Source of the DNA: Planctomycetaceae bacterium
Lineage (GTDB): Bacteria > Planctomycetota > Planctomycetia > Pirellulales > UBA1268
NCBI GenBank assembly: GCA_003488325.1
Contig: DNLZ01000117.1
Span: 3,004-18,568, forward strand
Length of the DNA: 15,565 nucleotides
Direction: 5' to 3'
The translations under genes and the position numbers were made by a program. The notes below the pieces were generated by a model. The model was not told the DNA's origin. It searched no databases and worked only from the letters and a program-made list of their open reading frames with translations. Positions 1-7,590 of this stretch are shown one piece after another. Numbering within the stretch: position 1 is the first letter of the stretch; each line of letters starts with the position of its first letter.

Positions 1-50
1 CGCCCGACCGCCATCCCCACGTTCCGCCATCCCCGTCCCGACCCACCGGC

Positions 51-1499
51 ATGCTCAAAACGCTCCCCATCGTCGATGCCGCCACCTCGACGGCCTGCGG
101 CGTCGCGGCCCCGCTCGCCGTGCCGATCGGGGGCGACCCGGCCTCCCGACGCGGTACGTTCGCCCTCGTCAGCCTCGGCTGCCCGAAGAACCTCGTCGAC
201 AGCGAGCGCATGCTCGGCCTCCTGCGGGACGATGGCTGGCAGTTCGTCGCGGAGCCGCGGGGCGCCGACCTCGTGATCGTGAACACGTGCGCGTTCCTCG
301 AGGCGTCGCGGCAGGAATCGTACGGGGTGATCGACGAGATGCTCGCGCTCAAGCGGTCGGGCGCCACCCGCGGCGTGATCGTCGCCGGCTGCCTCGCCGA
401 GCGTCAGAAGGAGGCCCTGCTCGCCGAGCGGCCGGGCATCGATGCCGCGATCGGCGTCTTCTCGCGCGACGAGGTGGCCCGCGCCGCCGAACGGCTCATC
501 GGCGGGCTCGGCGAGCAGCGCGGCGTCTTCCGCCCGGCTCCGGCGCGGGCCCTCGACGACTCCGGACGCATGCGGGTGACGCCGCGCCACGTGGCCTATC
601 TCAAGATCTCCGAGGGCTGCGATCGAACGTGCACCTTCTGCTCGATTCCACGCATGCGCGGCAGGCATGCGAGCAAGCCGATGACGGAGGTCGTCCGCGA
701 GGCACGGGAACTCGCCGCCGACGGCGTGCGCGAGCTCGTCATCGTCGCCCAGGACACCACCTACTACGGGATCGACATCGACGGCGAGCCGAGGCTGGTC
801 GAACTGCTCGGGGAGCTCGAGCGGATCGACGGCATCGAGTGGATCCGGCTCATGTACCTCTACCCGATCCACTTCACCGAGCGGCTCGTCGCGACGATCG
901 CCGGCAGCGACAGGATCGTGCCGTACCTCGACCTGCCGCTGCAGCACGCGAGCGATCAGGTGCTCAAGCGCATGCAGCGCCGCGTCAACCGTGCGGCCAC
1001 GGAGGAGCTTCTCGGCACGCTGCGCGAATCGATTCCCGACCTCGTGCTGCGCACCACCTTCATCACCGGGTTTCCGGGTGAGACCCGCGGCCAGTTCGAG
1101 GAACTGCTCGACTTCGTCCGGCGGTGGCGGTTCGAGCGGCTCGGCGTGTTCGCCTACTCCCTCGAGCACGACACGCCGGCCGCCCGCCTCGACGGCCATC
1201 TCCCCGAGGACGAGCGGATGGCACGCCGTGACGAACTGATGGCCGTGCAACAGGGCATCGCCCACGAGCATGCCCGCCGGCAGGTGGGCCGGACGCTCGA
1301 CGTCATCATCGACGGGCCGAGCGGCGAGCGGGACGACGTCTGGCTGGGTCGGTCGAAGGCCGACGCCCCCGACATCGACTGCACGGTCTATGTCACGGCC
1401 CCCGGGACCGGCCCGGGCCGATCCCTCACCGGCCGGATCGTGCCCGTGGAAATCGTCGCGGCCGCCGGCTATGACCTCGCGGGCATCGTCGCATCGTGA
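51..1499 (+). CDS. rimO: Ribosomal protein S12 methylthiotransferase RimO
   Basis: Radical-SAM enzyme that methylthiolates a conserved aspartate of ribosomal protein S12 in the cytoplasm, using two [4Fe-4S] clusters. All three family domains are visible in 482 residues. The N-terminal MTTase (UPF0004) domain carries the auxiliary-cluster cysteines C44 (SLGCPKN), C80 (NTCAF) and C114 (AGCLAE). The radical-SAM core has CDRTCTFC at 190-197 (C190, C194, C197) and later the family-typical PYLDLPLQHAS and RTTFITGFPGET. A C-terminal TRAM-like domain follows. SLGCPKN and the QHAS segment favour RimO over its paralogue MiaB. The ATG at 51 gives about 36 residues before the conserved domain, more than usual, and has no clear Shine-Dalgarno sequence, so the true start is uncertain. 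It leads a co-directional run and pgsA follows after about 60 bp, a pairing known from many bacteria. Confidence 0.95.
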   Translation: MLKTLPIVDAATSTACGVAAPLAVPIGGDPASRRGTFALVSLGCPKNLVDSERMLGLLRDDGWQFVAEPRGADLVIVNTCAFLEASRQESYGVIDEMLALKRSGATRGVIVAGCLAERQKEALLAERPGIDAAIGVFSRDEVARAAERLIGGLGEQRGVFRPAPARALDDSGRMRVTPRHVAYLKISEGCDRTCTFCSIPRMRGRHASKPMTEVVREARELAADGVRELVIVAQDTTYYGIDIDGEPRLVELLGELERIDGIEWIRLMYLYPIHFTERLVATIAGSDRIVPYLDLPLQHASDQVLKRMQRRVNRAATEELLGTLRESIPDLVLRTTFITGFPGETRGQFEELLDFVRRWRFERLGVFAYSLEHDTPAARLDGHLPEDERMARRDELMAVQQGIAHEHARRQVGRTLDVIIDGPSGERDDVWLGRSKADAPDIDCTVYVTAPGTGPGRSLTGRIVPVEIVAAAGYDLAGIVAS

Positions 1500-1547
1500 G
1501 CCCGGTCACCGGCCCGCTGCTCGGATGCACACGGGGGCCCGGCCTCG

Positions 1548-1554
1548 AAGGGGG
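1548..1554 (+). promoter_or_regulatory. Ribosome binding site of pgsA
   Basis: AAGGGGG pairs with the 16S rRNA tail if one G-U wobble is allowed. It ends 6 nt before the GTG at 1561 but directly abuts the ATG at 1555, so spacing favours the GTG as start codon. Confidence 0.5.
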
Positions 1555-1560
1555 ATGCAC

Positions 1561-2160
1561 GTGACGGCCAGCATCGATCGCGTCTGGACCGTGCCGAACG
1601 TGCTGTCACTCGCGCGGCTGGTCCTCGCGATCGCGGTCTTCGTGATGATCGAGCGGGAGGCCCACCTCGCTGCGTTCGTCGGATTCGTGATCGCCGCCTC
1701 CACCGACTGGATCGACGGCTGGTATGCCAGGCGATTCGGACAGGTGAGCCGTGTGGGCCGCATCTTCGACCCGCTCGTGGACAAGGTGCTCGTCTGTGGT
1801 GCGGCCATCCTCGTCACGGCCGCGGACGGACCGATCCGGCCCTGGATGGCCGTCGTCATCGTCGTGCGTGAACTGGTCGTGACGGCGATCCGTGCGGAGA
1901 TGGAGCGCAGCGGCCGGGACTTTTCGGCCGGGCCGGCGGGAAAGCTCAAGATGGTGCTGCAGTGCGTCGCGATCGCACTGGTGCTTGCGGAGCGGGCGGG
2001 CGTGGGCGATCTGCTGCCGCAGTGGTTCGCCACGGCGGAGGTGGCGGCGTGGACGGCATGGGCCGCCGTCGTCGCCACGGCCTGGTCAGGAGTCGAGTAC
2101 GTCGTCGCAGCCCGCGCGCTCCTTCGTGACGGCGCAGGCGACTCCACCCACGCGACCTGA
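1561..2160 (+). CDS. pgsA: CDP-diacylglycerol--glycerol-3-phosphate 3-phosphatidyltransferase
   Basis: Integral membrane enzyme that transfers the phosphatidyl group from CDP-diacylglycerol to glycerol-3-phosphate, the committed step to phosphatidylglycerol and cardiolipin. The complete CDP-alcohol phosphotransferase signature D(x2)DG(x2)AR(x8)G(x3)D(x3)D is present: D49, D52, G53, A56, R57, G66, D70 and D74 counted from the GTG. The early WTVPNVLSLARL segment is typical of PgsA, as are four to five hydrophobic helices and a length of 199 residues. ATGs at 1525 and 1555 are in frame; the GTG at 1561 is preferred because an AAGGGGG sits 6 nt upstream. It lies 61 bp after rimO and 16 bp before the CPBP protease gene, so co-transcription is likely. 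Other CDP-alcohol transferases (for example PssA) are less likely on length and N-terminus. Confidence 0.9.
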   Translation: MTASIDRVWTVPNVLSLARLVLAIAVFVMIEREAHLAAFVGFVIAASTDWIDGWYARRFGQVSRVGRIFDPLVDKVLVCGAAILVTAADGPIRPWMAVVIVVRELVVTAIRAEMERSGRDFSAGPAGKLKMVLQCVAIALVLAERAGVGDLLPQWFATAEVAAWTAWAAVVATAWSGVEYVVAARALLRDGAGDSTHAT

Positions 2161-2176
2161 AGGCCGAGCGATTGCG

Positions 2177-3034
2177 ATGCAGTTCGACGCCGTCGCCAAC
2201 GAGACCGTCGCGGTCGATCCTGTGCCGACCGTCGCCCCGACCGCGCCGTTCTGGGTGGGGCTCGGCATCGTGGCCGTGGGGGCAAGCCTCATCATGGTCG
2301 CCCGCGTCATCGCGCGGCTGCGCGCCGGTGTGCCGGTGGTGGCCTACCGTCCCCATGCCGACGTGCCGTGGCGTGGCATCGATGTCGCGGTCGTGGGCGT
2401 GGCGTATCTCGCGGCCGCATCCGTCGCCGGAGCGTGCCTGCCGCCCGCCCCCACGGTCGTGACGGTGCTCATCGCCAACCTCGCGGCACTGGCCGGCACG
2501 ACGCTCTTCGCCATCTGGCATCTCCACCTGCGTGGCGCCGACCGCCACGCGTTGGGCTGGGACTCGGCCTCGTGGCGCGACGACCTGCGGCTTGGAGTGG
2601 GGGGCCTCGCCCTCGTCGTGGCACCGCTGCTCGGACTCGCGACGGTGCTCGACCGGATCGTGCCCTACGAACACCCGATCGTCGATCTTCTGCTGGCCGA
2701 CCGGAGCGGACTCACGCTCGCCGTCGTCATCGTGTCGGCCGTCGTCGCCGCGCCGATCGCAGAGGAGCTCTTCTTCCGGAGAATCCTGCAGGGCTGGCTC
2801 GAGTCGAGGCTGCCGACGCCCCAGCGGGGCGGTGCCGTGGTCGCCTCGGCCGGGCTCTTCGCGGCGGCCCACCTGGGGCAGGGGCTGGCACCGGTGCCCC
2901 TCTTCGTGCTCGGGATCGTTCTCGGATGGATGGCGCTCCAGACCGGATCGATCGTCGGGTGCACGCTCCTGCACGCGCTCTTCAACGCCGTGAGCGTGGG
3001 GCTCGTGCTGCTGACCACCCGCCCGACGGGATGA
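2177..3034 (+). CDS. CPBP-family intramembrane metalloprotease (Rce1/Abi-like)
   Basis: Polytopic membrane protein of 285 residues with the three motifs of the CPBP (CAAX protease and bacteriocin-processing) family. These are EExxxR at E196-E197-R201 (EELFFR), FxxxH at F228-H232 (FAAAH) and HxxxN at H266-N270 (HALFN). In Rce1-type glutamate proteases these residues form the intramembrane active site, so the protein is probably catalytically competent; its substrate cannot be told from sequence. Hydrophobic segments lie near residues 24-45, 68-88, 93-113, 138-157, 178-195, 220-233, 238-256 and 258-280. The ATG at 2177 begins 16 bp after the pgsA stop, with only a weak purine stretch upstream. 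The open frame continues far upstream, but that part lies inside pgsA and reads as low-complexity Arg/Ser/Ala. Nearby envelope genes hint at a membrane-maintenance role, which is inference only. Confidence 0.88.
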   Translation: MQFDAVANETVAVDPVPTVAPTAPFWVGLGIVAVGASLIMVARVIARLRAGVPVVAYRPHADVPWRGIDVAVVGVAYLAAASVAGACLPPAPTVVTVLIANLAALAGTTLFAIWHLHLRGADRHALGWDSASWRDDLRLGVGGLALVVAPLLGLATVLDRIVPYEHPIVDLLLADRSGLTLAVVIVSAVVAAPIAEELFFRRILQGWLESRLPTPQRGGAVVASAGLFAAAHLGQGLAPVPLFVLGIVLGWMALQTGSIVGCTLLHALFNAVSVGLVLLTTRPTG

Positions 3035-3119
3035 GAACGGACGGTTTTTCCGCGGAAATCGGCCTATCACCCGACGGCGGTCGCGCGGCACACTCCGCCC
3101 CTGCACCAGCGGGCCGATC

Positions 3120-4055
3120 GTGCGAAGCCGCTCACTCACCACCCGCGTCGCCGACGTCGCCGCCTACGTGGCGGTGCGTGTCGCCATCTGCGTCGTGCAG
3201 TCGCTGCCGCGCTCCACGTGCGAGCGATGGGCCCGGTGGCTCAGCGGCTTCCTCGCCCACCGCGTCCGCATCCGACATGAGGTCGTGCGAGAAAACCTGC
3301 AGACGGCGTTTCCCGACGCTTCTCCCGCGGCGCGTCTGGCGATCGCCCGGGGCATGTGGGAGCACCTCCTGCTGATGGTGGTCGAGATCGCCCACGCCAA
3401 CCGCGTCATCCACAAGACGACGTGGCGGCGCTCACTGCGGATCCACGGCATGGAGGAGATGGTACGGTTTCTCTGGCTCGAGCGGCCGAAGGTGATCCTC
3501 TCGGGACACTACGGCAACTTCGAGCTGGCGGCCTATCTCTTCGGCGTCTTCGGGTTCCGGATCTTCTCGGTCGCTCGCGAGCTCGACAATCCGCTCCTCG
3601 ATCGCTTCGTGACCGAGTTCCGCGAATCGCGCGGGCAGCGGATCCTGCCGAAGAAGGGGAGTGCGCCGGACGTGGCCCTCGTCCTCGAGGAGAACGGGGC
3701 GATCGGGCTCCTCGGCGATCAGGCGGCCGGCCCGAAGGGCTGCATGGTCGACTTCTTCGGGCGGCCGGCGAGCGTCCACAAGGCGATCGGGGTCTTCGCG
3801 CTCTCGAGCGAGGCACCGGTGATGGTGTGCTCGGCGACCCGTGGCGCGGGCCTCTTCGATTTCGACCTGCGGGTGGAGGGGATCGCCGACCCCGCGCAGG
3901 GAGCCGCGGAGACCGCCGATCTCCGCGCGCTCTCCCAGTGGTACACCACGCTGCTGGAAGAGGCCGTTCGTCGGCAGCCGGCGCAGTATTGGTGGGTGCA
4001 TCGGCGGTGGCGGGTACGGCCTGCCAAGGCTACAGTGAGGCGTCCGGCGGCCTGA
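3120..4055 (+). CDS. Lysophospholipid/lipid A acyltransferase, LpxL/HtrB family
   Basis: Inner-membrane acyltransferase of the LpxL/HtrB/LpxM family, which adds secondary acyl chains to lipid A precursors. Visible hallmarks are an N-terminal hydrophobic helix (about residues 12-30), RENLQTAFPD near 57-66, the catalytic HxxxxE motif H130-E135 in SGHYGNFE, and the downstream block GLLGDQAAGPKG (about 196-207) followed by DFFGRPAS. Its length of 311 residues fits the family. The first usable start is the GTG at 3120, without a recognisable Shine-Dalgarno sequence, so the N-terminus may be off by a few codons. It lies 85 bp after the CPBP gene in the same direction. No other lipid A genes are in the window, so whether it acts on lipid A or another glycolipid is unknown; family membership is secure. 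Confidence 0.88.
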   Translation: MRSRSLTTRVADVAAYVAVRVAICVVQSLPRSTCERWARWLSGFLAHRVRIRHEVVRENLQTAFPDASPAARLAIARGMWEHLLLMVVEIAHANRVIHKTTWRRSLRIHGMEEMVRFLWLERPKVILSGHYGNFELAAYLFGVFGFRIFSVARELDNPLLDRFVTEFRESRGQRILPKKGSAPDVALVLEENGAIGLLGDQAAGPKGCMVDFFGRPASVHKAIGVFALSSEAPVMVCSATRGAGLFDFDLRVEGIADPAQGAAETADLRALSQWYTTLLEEAVRRQPAQYWWVHRRWRVRPAKATVRRPAA

Positions 4056-4145
4056 TGCGTGACGGTGTCGTCGCCTCCCTGCCGTCGCCGGCCGTGACGA
4101 CGTGCCGCCGTCGCGTGGGTGCCGCGCGGGCTTCGCAAGTCCCAC

Positions 4146-4484
4146 ATGTCCCAGTGGATTCCCATCGCCGCGGCCGACGAGTGTCCCCCCGGGACGGCGA
4201 TCGAGCGTCTCGCCGACGGCCGCATGGTGGCGATCGCGAACGTCGGCGGCACGTATCACGCCATCGACGGCCTCTGCCCGCATCAGGGTGGGCCACTCGG
4301 CACCGGCAGCCTCTGCGGCACGGTCCTCACATGTCCCTGGCACGGCTGGCAGTTCGACGTCGCGACGGGGCGCCACCTCGTGTCGGCGACCGTGCGCCAG
4401 GCGGTCTACGAGGTTCGTGAGGAGGATGGACGGCTGTTCGTGCGCCCCTCCCCTCACGGCCACGCCGCGGGGCGGACGGAATGA
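4146..4484 (+). CDS. Rieske [2Fe-2S] ferredoxin-like protein
   Basis: Small soluble protein of 112 residues consisting of one Rieske domain. The cluster ligands are C44 and H46 in CPHQGGPLGTG and C63 and H66 in CPWHGWQFD, the spacing of NirD-type or dioxygenase-ferredoxin Rieske proteins. There is no signal peptide or membrane helix, so it should be a cytoplasmic electron carrier rather than a bc1-type subunit. The ATG at 4146 is chosen because the domain begins at once (SQWIPIAAADE). A GTG at 4119 would add nine residues with no family resemblance. The last codon overlaps the start of the GNAT gene (ATGA), implying translational coupling. The redox partner is not identifiable from the window, since no oxygenase or reductase lies nearby. 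Confidence 0.9.
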   Translation: MSQWIPIAAADECPPGTAIERLADGRMVAIANVGGTYHAIDGLCPHQGGPLGTGSLCGTVLTCPWHGWQFDVATGRHLVSATVRQAVYEVREEDGRLFVRPSPHGHAAGRTE

Positions 4485-5446
4485 TCGCGTTCCGCTGCTT
4501 CCGGAATGACGATCCGCCGCGCCTGGCGGACACGTGGCGGTGTGCCGACCTCGGCCCTGCGGCCGTGCAGCCGATGACCTCGGCACTGCTCGAAGCCTGC
4601 GTCTTCTCGAAGCCGTACTTCGACCGCGAGGGACTCCTCGTCGCGGTCGACGGCACCCGTGTCGTGGGCTTCGCCCACGCCGGCTTCGGGCCGAACGCGG
4701 CCCGCTCCGCGCTCGACACGTCCGTCGGCACCACCATGCTCGTGGTGGTCGTCCCGCACGAGGAGCACGAACGGATCGCGGCCGGCCTCGTGAGCCGCTG
4801 CGAGGACTACCTGCGATCGCGCGGAGCCCGGACGTTGCTGGGCGGAGGCGGTCCGGCGCTCGGTGGCTTCTATCGCGGCTTGTACGGTGGCTCCGACGTG
4901 CCCGGCATTCTGGACACCGCGCCGGCCATGCAGGCCGTCTTCGAGCGGGCGGGCTACGAGGTCGCCGACCGCATCGCCGTGCTGCGTCGCGCGCTCGGAC
5001 GGTTCCGACCGCCCGTCAACCGCCTGCAGGTCGCCATCCAGCGTGCCACACGGCTGAGCGTCGTCGATGAACCGCCACGCCGCTCCTGGTGGGAGGCCGC
5101 GGTGACGTCGGGCATCGCACTGCGACGCTACGTCCTCGCGAACCTCGCCGGCGAGACACTCGGCACGGCCACGTTCTGGGACATGCAGCCACTGGCCTCC
5201 TGCCTCGGGGTCACGGCCGCCGGCCTGCTCGACGTGGACATCGAGGGGCCGCGACGACGGCAGGGGCTCGCCAGCTATCTCGTCGCCCGGGCGATGCACG
5301 ACCTCGCGCAGGAGGGCGTGGCCGTCGTCGAGACGCACGTCGCGGCCTCGAATGCCGCCGCGTCGAGCCTCTTCGAGAAGCTGGGGTACGAGGCCGTCAC
5401 CCACGGCACGATGTTCGCGCGGCCCGTCCGGGCCGAACCCGCGTGA
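4481..5446 (+). CDS. GNAT-family N-acetyltransferase with two tandem domains
   Basis: Protein of 321 residues that reads as two GNAT folds in tandem. The C-terminal copy (about 165-321) is canonical: DVDIEGPRRRQGLASYL at 251-267 holds the acetyl-CoA pyrophosphate loop (R/Q-x-x-G-x-A) and NAAASSLFEKLGYE at 291-304 is the usual final helix and strand. The N-terminal copy (about 1-160) keeps the overall pattern, including a FERAGYE-type ending near 154-160, but lacks a clean R-x-x-G-x-G/A loop and is probably degenerate or structural. The acceptor substrate is unknown. The start ATG at 4481 overlaps the Rieske stop by 4 bp. The gene ends 19 bp from the convergent lipoprotein gene, with no terminator visible between them. 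Confidence 0.85.
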   Translation: MIAFRCFRNDDPPRLADTWRCADLGPAAVQPMTSALLEACVFSKPYFDREGLLVAVDGTRVVGFAHAGFGPNAARSALDTSVGTTMLVVVVPHEEHERIAAGLVSRCEDYLRSRGARTLLGGGGPALGGFYRGLYGGSDVPGILDTAPAMQAVFERAGYEVADRIAVLRRALGRFRPPVNRLQVAIQRATRLSVVDEPPRRSWWEAAVTSGIALRRYVLANLAGETLGTATFWDMQPLASCLGVTAAGLLDVDIEGPRRRQGLASYLVARAMHDLAQEGVAVVETHVAASNAAASSLFEKLGYEAVTHGTMFARPVRAEPA

Positions 5447-5465
5447 ACGGGGCGCGCAGCCGCCG

Positions 5466-6368
5466 TCAGTGGGCACCGGTCCGCACGGCCAATTCCTCGA
5501 GGTGCTTCACGACCTCCGCCGCCGCGTCGCCACCCAGCCCCGGGGCGTGGCGCAGCCGCTGGGAGAGTGGCGCCGTGGCACTGTCGCGTCGCAGGTCGGT
5601 CAGGTAGTCCTGCAGCGCGGCCCGCCGCTCCGGGGTCGTGCAGAGCAGCCAGTGGGTCCAGCACCACGCCTCGGCGTAGTGGTCCTGCGACAAGTCGGCG
5701 GCGGACTCGAGCGCCTCGAGCCGGGCGAGGTCGGGCCACCAGGTTCCTTCGAGGCGGCGCCCGGCGAGGTGCGCGATGTGGGCACGATGGAGGCCGGCCT
5801 CCAGCTTGGGCAGTTCGAAGAACTCGGCGATCCCCTCGTCGAGCCAGAGGGGAATCACCGGGACCACCGCGTGCAGGTAGCCGTGCGTCGTCTCGTGTCG
5901 GAGATCCTCCGCCACACGATCCTGCCACGCGGCGTAGACCGACAGCGTCGTATCGGTCTCGACGAAGAACGCGCGCCGTGCCGGAAACGACGGGAATTGT
6001 CGGACGACGAATTCCTCGTAGCGCGCCGGCGTCTCGAAGAGGTAGAGATTCACCGGCTCGTCCGAGATCGGCAGGCCGAGCGTCTGGCTCACGTCGACAC
6101 GCAGCGCCTCCAGTTCCCGCACGAGTCGATGCTGGCCCGGCAGGGGAAAGTCGGCGTGGATGACGAGCTGACTGGCGACGATCTCCGTGCGCTTGGGCAG
6201 GCCGGCCGCGGTGGTGCCGAAACCGTGAAGCGCGTGCTGTCGAATCGCGTCGTCGACGCCGCTGAGGTGTGCGCATCCCACGATGAGGCACGCCATGGCG
6301 ACGAGCAGGCCGGGGGCCCCGCGGCGGGCATCACTCGGGCTTCGGGAAGGGGCGAGACGCAAGGACAC
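5466..6368 (-). CDS. Lipoprotein with HExxH zinc-metallopeptidase motif (DUF1570-like)
   Basis: Predicted secreted lipoprotein of 300 residues. A basic N-terminus leads into a hydrophobic stretch ending in the lipobox LIVGC, with the lipidated cysteine at C32. The mature part carries HETTH at 158-162 followed by WLDEGIAEFFE at 175-185. This is the gluzincin arrangement, with H158 and H162 as zinc ligands, E159 as catalytic base and E178 as likely third ligand. The layout resembles planctomycete DUF1570 or peptidase-MA-like proteins, but I do not recognise the exact family, and the substrate is unknown. The only usable start is the GTG at 6368, because an in-frame stop lies just upstream. It follows the gene at 6411-7352 after 42 bp on the same strand, so they may be co-transcribed. 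Confidence 0.75.
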   Translation of the reverse strand: MSLRLAPSRSPSDARRGAPGLLVAMACLIVGCAHLSGVDDAIRQHALHGFGTTAAGLPKRTEIVASQLVIHADFPLPGQHRLVRELEALRVDVSQTLGLPISDEPVNLYLFETPARYEEFVVRQFPSFPARRAFFVETDTTLSVYAAWQDRVAEDLRHETTHGYLHAVVPVIPLWLDEGIAEFFELPKLEAGLHRAHIAHLAGRRLEGTWWPDLARLEALESAADLSQDHYAEAWCWTHWLLCTTPERRAALQDYLTDLRRDSATAPLSQRLRHAPGLGGDAAAEVVKHLEELAVRTGAH

Positions 6369-6410
6369 GGCCCCGGCGGGACGGCTCGGAGGATGGCGAA
6401 GGCGGGGATG

Positions 6411-7352
6411 CTAGCGAGCGCCGCGAGGGTCTCCAAGAGCGGTCTGGGCCGCATGTGCGGGCTGCATCAGGAGCGCGCCCGCGAGCGCCTCGAGCCCCAG
6501 CGGCCGCCCGAGGACCGCGGCGGCGCCCGCTCGGAGCGCCGCGAGCACGCCGTCACCCCGCGGAAACGGCTCCACGAGGACGATCCGTCGTCCCGGCTGC
6601 TGCGATGCCAGCATCCGCAGCCACGAGAGCACGGCCGCGTCGATGACCGAGACCTCCCAGAGCACCACGTCGCTCGGGACATCCACGGGCGGCCTGCCGG
6701 AGACGCGCGACGCGATCCCATGCCCCAAGGCGGCGACCCCATCCGCGAGCCCCTCGACCCCGAGCCGATCGACCGCCGCCACGCTGACACGGTGCACCAC
6801 TCGCCCCCGCCACCGTGCCACGGCATCGGCCGCCTGCACCAGCCGGTCCTCGCGCCGGGCTGCGGCTGGCAGGCCGAGGACGCCCGGGAGGCCGAGATCG
6901 AGATCCGCAAGCCAGGCACAGAGCCGCGCGGGAAACTCGTGCCAGGCGATCTCCTCGATGCCCGGCAGTGGCGGACCCGAGCGGCGGCGTCCGTCGGAGA
7001 GGGTCGTGGCGACGGCCACGATCACGGCGAGCGGCCAGCGACGCGTCAGGACGATCGCGTCGTCGATCCGCCAGCGACCGGGTGCGTCGGTCGCCAGCAC
7101 CACGACCGTGGGCGAGCCACCGTCGGCCGCTCCGCCGGGATCCATCCGCACATCGATTCGCGGCCGCGCGCCGTCATCAGGGTCGCGTGCGGGTGACTCG
7201 GGGACGGCGACATCGCTGACACGCACGAGCCCGGCCGTCGCCTCGCGGCACCAGGCCAGTTCGATTCCCGGCGCCCCCCCAACCCACGCCACGGACCATG
7301 CTCGTCGAGCACGATGACGATCGGCTGCGGTGGTGGCGGGGACGACGTGCAT
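6411..7352 (-). CDS. Conserved-looking protein of unknown function with receiver-like C-terminus
   Basis: I do not recognise this 313-residue protein. It has no signal peptide or membrane segment. The middle contains a strand-rich segment (PTVVVLATDAPG) followed by SDGRRRSGPPLPG and IEEIAWHEFPARL. The last 80 residues follow the pattern of a CheY receiver domain: DVVLWEVSVIDAAVLSWLRM, then RRIVLVEPF, then LRAGAAAVLGRPLGLEAL. However, the phospho-acceptor aspartate position reads E (LWEV) and the conserved Lys-Pro reads Arg-Pro, so phosphorylation is doubtful. The ATG at 7352 is a choice; an in-frame ATG at 7484 would add 44 Arg/Pro/Ala-rich residues, and neither has a good Shine-Dalgarno sequence. 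Codon bias and open length support real coding. It lies upstream of the lipoprotein gene and is divergent from the MurE-like gene. Confidence 0.6.
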   Translation of the reverse strand: MHVVPATTAADRHRARRAWSVAWVGGAPGIELAWCREATAGLVRVSDVAVPESPARDPDDGARPRIDVRMDPGGAADGGSPTVVVLATDAPGRWRIDDAIVLTRRWPLAVIVAVATTLSDGRRRSGPPLPGIEEIAWHEFPARLCAWLADLDLGLPGVLGLPAAARREDRLVQAADAVARWRGRVVHRVSVAAVDRLGVEGLADGVAALGHGIASRVSGRPPVDVPSDVVLWEVSVIDAAVLSWLRMLASQQPGRRIVLVEPFPRGDGVLAALRAGAAAVLGRPLGLEALAGALLMQPAHAAQTALGDPRGAR

Positions 7353-7590
7353 CGCGGGGCGCGAATCGTGCGCGGGCAGGGCGGTTCTGGCAGACGGGGC
7401 AGGCTGCGTTCCGGCCCTGTGCCCAGAGTGGAGCGTGCCGCCATGACGCCTCGCAAGACGATCTTGACCGGCGCGCGGTGCCATCGACAATCCGCGATCG
7501 ATCGGGGGCCGTGTTCATGGATGAACGCGGTCGGAATCAGACAGGCGATCCCGCGGGTCTCCCCGTGGTCGCCGCCGGCAGGAGGCCGAC
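7353..7590. other. Divergent intergenic region between unknown gene and MurE-like gene
   Basis: This 238-bp gap must hold the promoters of both flanking divergent transcripts. Apart from the strong Shine-Dalgarno site at its right end I see no convincing -35/-10 pair, repeat or RNA structure. Part of it (7353-7484) could be coding if the minus-strand gene starts at the earlier ATG. Confidence 0.4.
7580..7585 (+). promoter_or_regulatory. Ribosome binding site of the MurE-like gene
   Basis: A perfect AGGAGG ends 5 nt before the ATG at 7591. It is the best Shine-Dalgarno match in the window and fixes this start. Confidence 0.85.

Noticed and set aside
3047..3058. 12-bp palindrome TTTCCGCGGAAA between the CPBP and acyltransferase genes
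   Set aside because: It is perfect but short, and too compact to form a stable hairpin; no second copy was noticed. It could be a binding site, but nothing else supports this.
4031..4036. TACAGT as a -10 box for the Rieske gene
   Set aside because: It lies inside the acyltransferase coding end, has no -35 partner, and is 110 bp from the start codon.
5352..7196. A 614-residue plus-strand frame opposite the lipoprotein and unknown genes
   Set aside because: It is low-complexity Arg/Gly/Glu sequence without motifs, while the minus strand shows a lipobox and a zinc-peptidase motif in a coherent frame.
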